The notes: generated by a model from the sequence alone, not told the origin. 7,940 bases of DNA from Rhizobiaceae bacterium (GCA_021648425.1 JAKISV010000128.1:1-7940); one strand, 5' to 3'; counted from the first letter of the stretch, positions 1 through 7,028 are shown. Numbers and translations are program-made.

Positions 1-2
1 TG

Positions 3-296
3 TTTTACGACATGCCCTGGCAGTTGCAAATTACCACCGGTTCGCTTGCTGCACTAATAACCCTTGGCTTGATCGCTACAGCGCTTGGCAACTATTTGCG
101 GTTTGAGATTGTTGACAGGCAGGGAGCAACATTTCTGGCGCAAAATAACTACATGATGCCATTGTTTGGAATTTTCTGGGCGTGGGTAATATTGTCTGAA
201 CAGCCACCGGCAAACGCGCTATTTGCCCTTTTGCTGATATTGCTGGGCGTTGCCATTGTGCGGTGGGCCGGAGCAAAAGCGCGGGTAAGGCAATGA
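3..296 (+). CDS. EamA/DMT-family transporter, C-terminal fragment (5' end outside window)
   Basis: This is the end of an inner-membrane drug/metabolite transporter (DMT superfamily, EamA domain), a family that mostly exports small metabolites or amino acids. The reading frame is open from the first bases of the window (first full codon at 3) and ends with TGA at 294-296, so the true start lies upstream; the ATG at 12 is internal. About 97 residues are visible. They hold the last membrane helices of the second EamA repeat, with the typical TALGN, RQGATFLAQ and MMPLFGIFWAW segments and a short basic tail. The same stretch of the next gene is identical at about half of its positions (my count is 36 of 69), so the two genes are tandem paralogues. 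The stop overlaps the next start codon. The substrate cannot be told from sequence. Confidence 0.9.
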   Translation, partial: FYDMPWQLQITTGSLAALITLGLIATALGNYLRFEIVDRQGATFLAQNNYMMPLFGIFWAWVILSEQPPANALFALLLILLGVAIVRWAGAKARVRQ

Positions 297-1216
297 ACAA
301 AGTCAGGCCCGCTTTTTCAGACTATGCATTGCTGGTAACGCTGGCGGCGATTTATGGCGGCAGTTTTATGCTGACTAAAGTTGCGGTCGTAGAAATTCCG
401 GCTGCCACTCTGGTGGCGATGAGACTGGGGATAGCTGCCGTAATTTTTGGTGCTGCTATGTTTTGGGTTGGTCAACGCCTGCCCGGGCCCGGGAAAATCT
501 GGTTGATAATCTTAGCGGCGGCTTTGTTTGGAAATGCATTGCCATTTTATTTGATTTCCTGGGGGCAGGAAAGTGTAGATGCGGGATTGGCGGCGATTTT
601 AATGGCTACCATGCCTTTGATGACAATCGTTATTGCTCATTTTTTTACCAATGATGAAAAACTGACGCGCTGGAAACTTGCCGGGTTTATCCTTGGACTG
701 CTGGGTGTTGCGGTGATGATTGGTATTGATAAACTGGGAACCCTTGGGCAGGAGACTATTCGCCAATATGCGATTATCGGTGGAGCTTTGTGTTATGCAA
801 TCAACGGGATTGTATCAAAATCATTGATACATTTGCCACGGCTGGCAATGGTGGCGGCACTGATGGTTTTGTCGACTTTGATGATTTTGCCTGTTGCGTT
901 GTTAAACGATGGCACAATTGCATTGCTGGGCGCGCAGGGGGTGTCGGGTAAGGCTTTGGCTTCGGCGATTGTGCTGGGCATTTTACCCACGGCGCTTGGA
1001 ACAATGATGATATTTGTAATCATCACGCGCCAGGGGGCTTCATTTTTAAGCCAGATCAATTTCATGGTGCCGGTGTTTGGCGTGTTGTGGGGAATTTTGT
1101 TTCTTGCGGAAATTCTACCTGCAAACGGGGCTATTGCACTTGCGTTAATTTTGGCAGGCGTTGCAATCGCACGTATTCAATCTAATAGTGTTCAACAGAA
1201 GGAACCAATGTCATGA
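293..1216 (+). CDS. EamA/DMT-family transporter (second of a tandem pair)
   Basis: A complete inner-membrane DMT-superfamily transporter of 307 residues, the usual length for a protein with two EamA repeats and about ten membrane helices. Repeat one spans roughly residues 10-145 and includes the WGQESVDAGLAAILMATMP segment; repeat two spans roughly 160-293 and includes TALGTMMIF, RQGASFLSQ and MVPVFGVLWG. I chose the ATG at 293, which forms an ATGA overlap with the upstream stop and has GGGTAAGG just before it, although the spacing is short. An upstream GTG at 263 would add ten residues, but it lies inside the upstream gene with no ribosome-binding site. The stop in turn overlaps the ilvH start. 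Family members export amino acids or other metabolites; here the link to ilvH hints at amino acids, but this is inference. Confidence 0.9.
   Translation: MNKVRPAFSDYALLVTLAAIYGGSFMLTKVAVVEIPAATLVAMRLGIAAVIFGAAMFWVGQRLPGPGKIWLIILAAALFGNALPFYLISWGQESVDAGLAAILMATMPLMTIVIAHFFTNDEKLTRWKLAGFILGLLGVAVMIGIDKLGTLGQETIRQYAIIGGALCYAINGIVSKSLIHLPRLAMVAALMVLSTLMILPVALLNDGTIALLGAQGVSGKALASAIVLGILPTALGTMMIFVIITRQGASFLSQINFMVPVFGVLWGILFLAEILPANGAIALALILAGVAIARIQSNSVQQKEPMS
1197..1204 (+). promoter_or_regulatory. Ribosome-binding site of ilvH
   Basis: AGAAGGAA lies inside the end of the transporter gene, with AAGGA nine bases before the ATG at 1213. It supports that start, which overlaps the transporter stop codon as ATGA. 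Confidence 0.7.
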
Positions 1217-1797
1217 ACGCGAAAAAATCCACCAAAAAACCCACCAGTGGTTCGGCCTATTTCATCGTTGAAGAAACCGAAAAATCACGCACCCATGTGC
1301 TCAGCGTGCTGGTGAACAACGAACCTGGCGTATTGGCGCGGGTGATCGGGCTGTTTTCGGGGCGCGGTTATAATATAGAGAGCCTGACGGTGTCAGAAAC
1401 CAGCCATGAAAAACACTTGTCACGCATTACTGTTGTCTCAAGCGGGCCTCTGCATGTGCTTGATCAAATTAAAAAACAACTGGAACGCATGGTGCCGGTG
1501 CACCGGGTTGTAGATCTCACGCTGGTGGCGGAAATCAATGGTTTTAACAAACCAATGGAGCGTGAAATGGCGATGGTAAAAGTGGCTGGCACCGGAGAAA
1601 ACCGCGTGGAAGCGATGCGCCTTGCCGATGCTTTCCGCGCCCAGGTGATTGATGCCTCAACTGAACATTTTACCTTTGAGATCACCGGTCGGGTAAGTAA
1701 AATTGAGCAGTTTATTATCATCATGGAACCGCTTGGCCTGGTGGAAGTGTGCCGCACCGGGGTAGCAGCGGTGAGCCGGGGTAAAGAGGGGATGTGA
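1213..1797 (+). CDS. ilvH: Acetohydroxyacid (acetolactate) synthase small, regulatory subunit
   Basis: Regulatory subunit of cytosolic acetohydroxyacid synthase, the first shared enzyme of valine, leucine and isoleucine synthesis. It activates the catalytic subunit and carries valine feedback inhibition. The 194 residues comprise a basic N-terminal extension (1-27), an ACT domain (about 28-100, VLSVLVNNEPGVLARVIG then RGYNIESLTV) and the ALS small-subunit C-terminal domain (about 115-185, ending VEVCRTGVAAVSRG). The residues matching E. coli IlvH Asn11, Gly14 and Asn29, which are tied to valine binding, are present as N36, G39 and N54, so feedback control is probably intact. It is longer than the 163-residue E. 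coli protein, as in other alphaproteobacteria. The catalytic subunit gene (ilvI/ilvB), often just upstream of ilvH, is not in this window; a transporter takes that place, joined by an ATGA overlap. Confidence 0.97.
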   Translation: MNAKKSTKKPTSGSAYFIVEETEKSRTHVLSVLVNNEPGVLARVIGLFSGRGYNIESLTVSETSHEKHLSRITVVSSGPLHVLDQIKKQLERMVPVHRVVDLTLVAEINGFNKPMEREMAMVKVAGTGENRVEAMRLADAFRAQVIDASTEHFTFEITGRVSKIEQFIIIMEPLGLVEVCRTGVAAVSRGKEGM

Positions 1798-1821
1798 ATC
1801 TTCACTTGAATGTTTTTCATT

Positions 1822-1844
1822 TTAGGACAATAGTGCTGTCCTAA
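1822..1844 (+). promoter_or_regulatory. Perfect inverted repeat between ilvH and the lysE-type gene
   Basis: TTAGGACA (1822-1829) and TGTCCTAA (1837-1844) are exact reverse complements separated by seven bases. The repeat ends two bases before the GAAGG ribosome-binding site of the next gene. No T-run follows, so it is not a standard intrinsic terminator. It may be an mRNA hairpin that separates or tunes ilvH and lysE expression, or a binding site for a dimeric regulator such as the nearby TetR-family protein. The repeat is seen directly; its role is inference. Confidence 0.45.
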
Positions 1845-1860
1845 TTGAAGGCTTTGTTTC

Positions 1861-2454
1861 ATGCCTGCGGATATACTGTTTGCCCTGATTGGTTTTGCCT
1901 TTGTCACTTCGCTGACACCAGGCCCCAACAATATTATGCTGCTGTCTTCCGGGGTGAATTACGGGTTCAGGCGCACTATTCCTCATATGCTTGGTATTGT
2001 TGCGGGTTTTCCCTTGATGCTAATCGCCGTGGGGCTTGGGTTGGGGCAGATACTGGAACGGGCGCCGCAGGTGTTTGTCGGTCTAAAAATTGTTGGCGGT
2101 ATATACCTTTTGTATCTGGCGTGGAAAATTGCCAATGCTGGCGGAGTTGATGTTGATAACAGCAATAAAAAACCCTTCACTTTCGTTGAGGCTGCAGCAT
2201 TTCAATGGGTGAATCCAAAGTCATGGGTGGCTGCGATCAGTGCAATCACGGTCTATAGTGATACTGATAATTATCTGCAGTCCGTATTCTGGATTGGTCT
2301 GGTGTTCTTTTTTGCAGCCCTGGCCAGTGTGACAACATGGACTGGTTTTGGCACCGGGCTGCGGACATTCCTGTCCAAACCCAAAACATTACGCATATTC
2401 AATATTGCTATGGCCTTGCTGCTGGTAGCCAGTTTATGGCCGATGTTGCGTTAA
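1861..2454 (+). CDS. LysE/RhtB-family amino-acid exporter
   Basis: A 197-residue inner-membrane exporter of the LysE family, whose known members export lysine, threonine, homoserine or homoserine lactone, and branched-chain or neutral amino acids. The N-terminal helix carries the family signature SLTPGPNN (about residues 18-25), followed by GxxxG-rich helices, YLLYLAWKI near residues 81-89, and the conserved F-QWVNPKSW segment in the second half. About six membrane helices are expected, and the length is typical. The ATG at 1861 is preceded by GAAGG (1847-1851) at nine bases, which supports the start. It follows ilvH by 63 bases containing an inverted repeat, and a TetR-family gene follows 25 bases downstream, a common regulator-exporter pairing. 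The substrate is not decidable; a branched-chain amino acid is a guess from context. Confidence 0.93.
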   Translation: MPADILFALIGFAFVTSLTPGPNNIMLLSSGVNYGFRRTIPHMLGIVAGFPLMLIAVGLGLGQILERAPQVFVGLKIVGGIYLLYLAWKIANAGGVDVDNSNKKPFTFVEAAAFQWVNPKSWVAAISAITVYSDTDNYLQSVFWIGLVFFFAALASVTTWTGFGTGLRTFLSKPKTLRIFNIAMALLLVASLWPMLR

Positions 2455-2456
2455 AA

Positions 2457-2472
2457 CGTACCTTGTGGTACG
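2457..2472 (+). promoter_or_regulatory. Perfect 16-base palindromic hairpin before the tetR-type gene (candidate operator)
   Basis: CGTACC (2457-2462) and GGTACG (2467-2472) are exact reverse complements around a TTGT loop. The element lies wholly between the exporter stop (2452-2454) and the regulator ATG (2480). TetR-family proteins bind palindromes of about this size and often repress their own gene, so it could be an operator. It could equally be an RNA hairpin near the translation start. There is no T-run, so a terminator is unlikely. Confidence 0.4.
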
Positions 2473-2479
2473 GATAGGC

Positions 2480-3094
2480 ATGATCAAGCGGGACAGTCCT
2501 GAGCGGCGAGGGGAAATACTGGCTGCTACTTTGAAGGTTTTACGTGCTCACGGTGTGGCAGGGGCCAGTACGGCCAAAATTGCGGCAGAGGCAAACTGTT
2601 CCAAAGAAACGATTTATAGCTGGTTTGGCGACAGGGATGGATTGTTGTCCTGCCTGGTTGAGAAACAGGTTTATGCATCCACCCAAATGCTAAAAGCAGC
2701 GATTGAAAATTCGCCTGACCCGCGCCAGGGCATGGTGAATGCTGCAGCGATTTTGCTGGATTTATTGACCGGTGAGGCATCGTTACTGATTAATCGGGTA
2801 GTTATCGGGCAAGTGCGGAGCGGGGATGAAAACTTGCCGGGCAAAATGCTGCTTGGTCAGGGGTACGGGGAAATTTCAAACCTGATTTGCGAATTGCTGG
2901 AACGCGCGCGAAGTGAGGGTGTGCTGAATTTTGAGGACGCCAACGAAGCTTACTCGACTTTTTTTGGGCTGATTATTGGAGAGCGGCAGATCAAAGCGCT
3001 ATTGGGTGAAGTTACTTCACGCCCCCAGGGTGGGCAAATGATGGTGATAGCGGGATTGGCGGTTGAGCGAATGATTGCGATTTATAATAATTAG
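2480..3094 (+). CDS. TetR/AcrR-family transcriptional regulator
   Basis: A 204-residue cytosolic DNA-binding regulator of the TetR family, normally a dimeric repressor released by a small ligand. The N-terminal domain (about 7-60) shows the family pattern: a first helix RRGEILAATLKVLRAHG, then the helix-turn-helix with STAKIAAEANCSKETIYSWFG (about 30-50) and the DRDGLL turn. The C-terminal ligand/dimer domain (about 75-200) is less conserved and resembles the AefR-like group, a tentative call. I chose the ATG at 2480, preceded by the loose ribosome-binding match GGATAGG. A GTG at 2465 would add five residues but lies inside the palindrome and lacks such a site. The gene follows the LysE-type exporter by 25 bases on the same strand, so it probably controls that exporter, itself, or the larger cluster. 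Confidence 0.93.
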   Translation: MIKRDSPERRGEILAATLKVLRAHGVAGASTAKIAAEANCSKETIYSWFGDRDGLLSCLVEKQVYASTQMLKAAIENSPDPRQGMVNAAAILLDLLTGEASLLINRVVIGQVRSGDENLPGKMLLGQGYGEISNLICELLERARSEGVLNFEDANEAYSTFFGLIIGERQIKALLGEVTSRPQGGQMMVIAGLAVERMIAIYNN

Positions 3095-3140
3095 CTCAAT
3101 CCTTGTTTTTCTGCGCAGCGAATCGTGGCAGTAAATACAG

Positions 3141-4268
3141 ATGGAATTTTCACCCCAACAAGATAATGCTCTGCTTGAAGCCAGCCGCTGGATCAAGGGC
3201 GGCGAGAGCCAGATTTTTCGGCTTTTTGGCTATGCGGGCACCGGCAAGACAACGCTGGCGCGTCATATTGCTGAAGGGGTTGATGGTGATGTTTTGTTTG
3301 CGGCATTCACCGGCAAGGCAGCCCAGGTGTTGCGTTCAAAAGGGGCGAGAAAAGCCTCCACAATTCATTCGCTGATATATCGCCCGCGCGGGGAGGAGAC
3401 AGTTGAGGACGAAGAAACCGGCAAAAAGAATGTATTGCCGATGTTTTCTCTCAACCGCCAGAGTGCTGTGTCGAAGGCTGATCTGATTATAATCGATGAG
3501 TGTTCGATGGTGGATGAAGAACTGGGTCGTGATCTGATGTCGTTTGGAACGCCAATTTTAGTATTGGGAGATCCGGGGCAATTACCGCCAGTTTCGGGGG
3601 GTGGGTTTTTTACGGAGCATGAACCTGATATTCTATTAGAGGAAGTGCATCGCCAGGCGCGCGATAATCCAATCATCGATATCGCCCAACGGGTGCGAGA
3701 GGGTGCTGAGGTGATGATTGGTGACTATGGGGACACCGCCAAAGTCATTTCAAAATCTGATATAACCAGTGAACTGGTACTGGGTGCTGACCAGGTGCTG
3801 GTGGGGACTAACCGGACCAGGCGGCGTTACAATCAGCGTTTGCGGGAATTAAAGGGATATGAGGGGCCGTTGCCTGCGGCAGGGGATAAACTGGTGTGTC
3901 TGAGAAATGACAATGCCAAAGGATTGTTGAATGGGTCTTTATGGCAGGTGACTTCTGCACCGCGAACGGTAAAGCAGTTTATGAATTTACTGGTGCGCGC
4001 AGAAGATGAGGGCATTGAGCGAAACTCAGCTAAAATAAAAGTGCTAAAAGCCGTGTTCGAAGAACCCGGGGTGGAAATTCCCTGGCAGACACGCCGCCGT
4101 CATGATGATTTTGACTATGGTTATGCGCTCACCGTGCATAAAGCACAGGGGTCACAGTGGGATGAGGTGGTATTGTTTGATGAGAGTTATGCTTTTCGCG
4201 AGCACCGCCAGCGCTGGCTTTATACCGCAATTACCCGAGCAGCTGAGCGCCTGACGATAGTCAAGTAA
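3141..4268 (+). CDS. RecD/Dda-like superfamily 1 ATP-dependent DNA helicase
   Basis: A 375-residue cytosolic helicase of superfamily 1, RecD/T4 Dda type, expected to move 5' to 3' on single-stranded DNA in repair or recombination. Visible motifs in order: Q-motif-like FSPQQ (3-7); Walker A GYAGTGKTT with K36; motif Ia AAFTGKAA (54-61); Walker B IIIDECSMVD with D119 and E120; motif III GDPGQLPPV (143-151); motif IV EVHRQA (168-173); motif V ALTVHKAQGSQWDE (329-342); motif VI RWLYTAITRAAERL (358-371), the last two in a UvrD_C_2-like domain. It lacks the long N-terminal region of E. coli RecD, and no recB or recC is nearby, so it is a stand-alone protein rather than an exonuclease V subunit. All motifs are intact. 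The ribosome-binding site before the ATG is weak. It starts 46 bases after the regulator gene and is probably functionally unrelated to it. Confidence 0.92.
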   Translation: MEFSPQQDNALLEASRWIKGGESQIFRLFGYAGTGKTTLARHIAEGVDGDVLFAAFTGKAAQVLRSKGARKASTIHSLIYRPRGEETVEDEETGKKNVLPMFSLNRQSAVSKADLIIIDECSMVDEELGRDLMSFGTPILVLGDPGQLPPVSGGGFFTEHEPDILLEEVHRQARDNPIIDIAQRVREGAEVMIGDYGDTAKVISKSDITSELVLGADQVLVGTNRTRRRYNQRLRELKGYEGPLPAAGDKLVCLRNDNAKGLLNGSLWQVTSAPRTVKQFMNLLVRAEDEGIERNSAKIKVLKAVFEEPGVEIPWQTRRRHDDFDYGYALTVHKAQGSQWDEVVLFDESYAFREHRQRWLYTAITRAAERLTIVK

Positions 4269-4389
4269 TCCCAGCGGTATATATTTAACACTACTGTCTT
4301 TAGATGATTTTAACTCGACTGAGCCATACTGCCGGTAATGTGAGCATGGGGATGCTTGCTGGGGATAAGAAAATCGGAAAGATTTGATT
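4269..4389. other. Intergenic leader of the hybrid kinase gene
   Basis: This 121-base gap separates the helicase and kinase genes and probably holds the kinase promoter, but I see no convincing -35/-10 pair and no terminator for the helicase. A small inverted repeat, AGCAT (4343-4347) and ATGCT (4352-4356) around GGGG, sits about 35 bases before the kinase start. It is too short to interpret. Confidence 0.4.
4376..4381 (+). promoter_or_regulatory. Ribosome-binding site that sets the kinase start
   Basis: GGAAAG lies eight bases before the ATG at 4390 but only two bases before the in-frame TTG at 4384. The spacing favours the ATG. Confidence 0.65.
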
Positions 4390-6873
4390 ATGGGTGAGCT
4401 CGCACTACGCGTGAAGAATAAAACGCAGGAAATGAGTAAGTGGTTGATTCGAATTGCTTACATTTTATCCATCGGGGTTTTAGCATATATCAGCATATTA
4501 TCGCATTTTGAGCAGCTGGCGAAAAATATCGACATGATTCATATGGGAAAGCTTGCAGATGGCTTTGTCAGACTTGAAGACAAAATGGTTGATCTGGCAA
4601 AGAAATCACAAAGAATTACCATCGAAATTGAAGATCATATGGATAAACCGGTCCATACTAATGAGCACATATCTTCAGCGGAAAACGGATTTTTTCCCAT
4701 TACTGCGGCGAATAAACGAGAAGTTGCGGCGGCTCTGATTCCAATGCGCAAGGCCCTGATTTTTCGTCAGGAGAATGCAAAAGCGAAGCTCAATGAATTA
4801 TTTGAACTTTGGAATGCCACTGGCATAAAACTGCGCGAGCGAATCCAGAAAAATGATCGAATAATGATGGGTGGGAATCCGTTCAAACCATATATCTCGG
4901 TTTTGGACCCCAAAAAAATAACAGAAGCGAACAGCTATGAGGATATGCTTTGGTCGACCAGGGAAATATATTCCGAAATTGACAATATTTCAGTGTCGAA
5001 CCGGCAGGCTATCACCCAGATCAGAAAAAAGATTGAAGAAGTTTCAGCGGTTCAGGGTGAACTGATCCAGAATGTGTTTCTTTACACCATTGCAGCGCTG
5101 GCAATAATTCTTTTGTTTGTATTCTTGCCGGTTGACCTGGTGATAAACCGGATGTTTGACAATCTTGCCAAAGAACGCAATCGGGCAGAAAGGGAGAGTA
5201 GGCGCGCGGCCTTTGCAGACAAGGCAAAATCTGAATTTCTGGCTAATATGAGCCATGAAATCAGGACACCAATGAACGGCGTGATGGGCATGGCTGAGTT
5301 GCTTGCCAAAACCAGACTTGATGATCAGCAACGTACCTATACCGATATTATTGTAAAATCCGGGGCGTCCCTGCTGACGATTATCAATGATGTGCTTGAT
5401 TTTTCGAAAATTGATGCGGGGCAAATGACTCTTGAAACGGGCTCCTTCAGTTTTACGGAAATTGTTGAAGATGTGGCCACGCTTGAAGCTGCGCGGGTAG
5501 CGGAAAAAGGGTTGGAATTATCTGTTCGAATGGCACCACAGTTGCCGGCAGAATTTATTGGTGACGCGGGACGCATTCGCCAGATTGTGACTAATCTGAT
5601 TGGTAATGCGATTAAGTTTACCGAAAATGGCCAGATAGATGTGGATTTGTCGGCAGAATTGCACACCAATGCGGCAGGCAAAAAACTGTCTGTGGTGACA
5701 TTCAGTGTGCAGGATACCGGCATTGGGATTCCTAAAGATAAACTATCGAATATATTTGAGAAGTTTTCTCAGGTTGATGGCTCTGCAACCCGTAAACATG
5801 AGGGTACGGGCCTTGGACTGGCTATTGCTTCGTTACTGGTCAAACTCATGGGTGGGGAGATTTCTGTTAAAAGCAACATTGGTAAAGGTTCGAAATTTTC
5901 GTTTTCCCTGCCCTTGCCGATAAACCCGGTAGGAGAAATCACACCGCAGGTTCCACACGACATATCGGGATCACGGGTGTTGATTGTTGATGATAATGAA
6001 GTCAACCGCGCAATATTGATGGAGCAGATGAATGGCTGGAGCCTGGATGCAGCTTCGTGTCGCGATGGTGTTGAATTAATTGCTGTGATGCGTCAGATGC
6101 AAATTCAGGGGCTCAATATTGATTTGATTATACTTGATTATCAGATGCCGGGAATGAATGGCGGGGAAGTTGCCAAAGTGTTGCGTGATGATAGCGCTAT
6201 TAACAATGTACCAATAATAATGCTGACCAGTGTTGATCAACAAGAAGATGGTTCCAGTTTTTCGTCGTTGGGAGTTGAAGGATTTTTGACCAAACCGGCG
6301 CGTTCGGCACGTTTGCTAAGAACAATTGTCAGGGTATTGCAAAATCACAAGCGCGACAATGAACCTGAATATTCTGCCCATAGTGATTTAGTCAGAAATG
6401 CGCCCGGTTTGGAAAAGCGGTCCGCCAGGGCGAACCAGAAACATGAACTGGCAGTGGATAGAAACGCTTATCCCCAAACCGAAATGGTGGATATTTTGCT
6501 GGCGGAAGACAATGAGGTGAACCAGATTGTATTCAAGCAGATATTGAATGGACTGCCCTATTCCTACGTCATTGCTAATAATGGTCGCGAAGCGGTGGAG
6601 TTGTTTGAGGAAAGGGCGCCGCGGATTGTTTGTATGGATGTTTCGATGCCAATCATGAATGGATTGGAAGCCACCAAAAAAATCAGAGCGCTTGAGGGAG
6701 CCGGTTCAGGTCATACGCCAATCATTGCTGTGACAGCCCATGCGATGACCGGTGATAAGGCTTCATTCCTGTCAGCGGGAATGGATGACTATCTTTCAAA
6801 GCCGGTATCACCTGATAAATTCCAGAAAATGATTGAAAAGTGGTTTGACGTAAATGTAAAAAAAGAGGCCTGA
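4390..6873 (+). CDS. Membrane hybrid sensor histidine kinase with two receiver domains
   Basis: An 827-residue inner-membrane hybrid kinase. Order: short cytosolic tail; membrane helix (about 18-38); about 190 residues probably facing the periplasm, rich in charged helices and not recognised; second membrane helix (229-252); short charged linker without an evident HAMP domain; HisKA with phosphorylated H289 in NMSHEIRTPMNG; ATPase domain with N-box N406, DTGIGIP from D442 and EGTGLGL from E471; receiver one (about 530-645) with D534/D535, phosphoacceptor D583, T613 and K635; a variable linker of about 55 residues; receiver two (about 702-820) with E706/D707, phosphoacceptor D750, T782 and K804. 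All catalytic residues are present, so both receivers should be active. There is no Hpt domain and no response regulator gene beside it, so phosphate probably passes to an Hpt protein encoded elsewhere. The signal and output are unknown. Confidence 0.95.
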   Translation: MGELALRVKNKTQEMSKWLIRIAYILSIGVLAYISILSHFEQLAKNIDMIHMGKLADGFVRLEDKMVDLAKKSQRITIEIEDHMDKPVHTNEHISSAENGFFPITAANKREVAAALIPMRKALIFRQENAKAKLNELFELWNATGIKLRERIQKNDRIMMGGNPFKPYISVLDPKKITEANSYEDMLWSTREIYSEIDNISVSNRQAITQIRKKIEEVSAVQGELIQNVFLYTIAALAIILLFVFLPVDLVINRMFDNLAKERNRAERESRRAAFADKAKSEFLANMSHEIRTPMNGVMGMAELLAKTRLDDQQRTYTDIIVKSGASLLTIINDVLDFSKIDAGQMTLETGSFSFTEIVEDVATLEAARVAEKGLELSVRMAPQLPAEFIGDAGRIRQIVTNLIGNAIKFTENGQIDVDLSAELHTNAAGKKLSVVTFSVQDTGIGIPKDKLSNIFEKFSQVDGSATRKHEGTGLGLAIASLLVKLMGGEISVKSNIGKGSKFSFSLPLPINPVGEITPQVPHDISGSRVLIVDDNEVNRAILMEQMNGWSLDAASCRDGVELIAVMRQMQIQGLNIDLIILDYQMPGMNGGEVAKVLRDDSAINNVPIIMLTSVDQQEDGSSFSSLGVEGFLTKPARSARLLRTIVRVLQNHKRDNEPEYSAHSDLVRNAPGLEKRSARANQKHELAVDRNAYPQTEMVDILLAEDNEVNQIVFKQILNGLPYSYVIANNGREAVELFEERAPRIVCMDVSMPIMNGLEATKKIRALEGAGSGHTPIIAVTAHAMTGDKASFLSAGMDDYLSKPVSPDKFQKMIEKWFDVNVKKEA

Positions 6874-6902
6874 ATGTTTTTGAATTGATAAAATATCTGC
6901 CA

Positions 6903-6925
6903 GCGCATAACTGTGCGCCTGTTTT
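6903..6925 (+). terminator. Possible weak rho-independent terminator after the kinase gene
   Basis: GCGCA (6903-6907) pairs with TGCGC (6914-6918), with a further T-G pair possible inside, and TTTT follows at 6922-6925 after a three-base gap. The stem is short and the T-run is brief, so this is a weak candidate. Its position 30 bases after the kinase stop is suitable. Confidence 0.35.
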
Positions 6926-7016
6926 GCATTGTGAAATAATCTCGTGCATGAACTATTTTTGTTGAACATTTTCGTATTTGGCGACATGAATTGAGTATCC
7001 GAAATGAAATATGGCC

Positions 7017-7021
7017 GGGAG
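7017..7021 (+). promoter_or_regulatory. Ribosome-binding site that sets the pdxJ start
   Basis: GGGAG lies seven bases before the ATG at 7029. It sits inside the six extra codons that would be read from the ATG at 7011, which has no comparable site, so 7029 is the better start. Confidence 0.65.
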
Positions 7022-7028
7022 CCAAAAA

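Noticed and set aside
1464..1931. 155-codon minus-strand open frame opposite ilvH and the start of the lysE-type gene
   Set aside because: It runs antisense to two well-supported genes, has low-complexity Ser/Arg/Thr-rich content typical of a shadow frame, and shows no recognisable domain.
1845..2150. 101-codon plus-strand frame beginning just before the lysE-type gene
   Set aside because: It is an out-of-frame shadow of the exporter, whose own frame has the SLTPGPNN signature and a well-placed ribosome-binding site.
3111..3118. CTGCGCAG palindrome between the tetR-type and helicase genes
   Set aside because: It is only eight bases long, with no partner site or loop, so it is likely chance.
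3141..4268. Phage origin for the helicase because of its Dda-like architecture
   Set aside because: No phage genes, att-like repeats or visible composition change surround it; similar small helicases are common in alphaproteobacterial chromosomes.
4343..4356. AGCAT-GGGG-ATGCT inverted repeat upstream of the kinase gene
   Set aside because: A five-base stem is expected by chance in this much sequence, and no T-run or known site is attached to it.
5044..5723. Several minus-strand open frames of 68-128 codons opposite the kinase core
   Set aside because: They overlap the conserved HisKA and ATPase coding region and look like reverse-strand shadows, with no domain or ribosome-binding support.
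6962..6991. Possible promoter before pdxJ: TTGAAC, then ATGAAT after 18 bases
   Set aside because: Only the -35-like part is convincing; the -10-like part matches half of the consensus, and such matches are common in AT-rich gaps.
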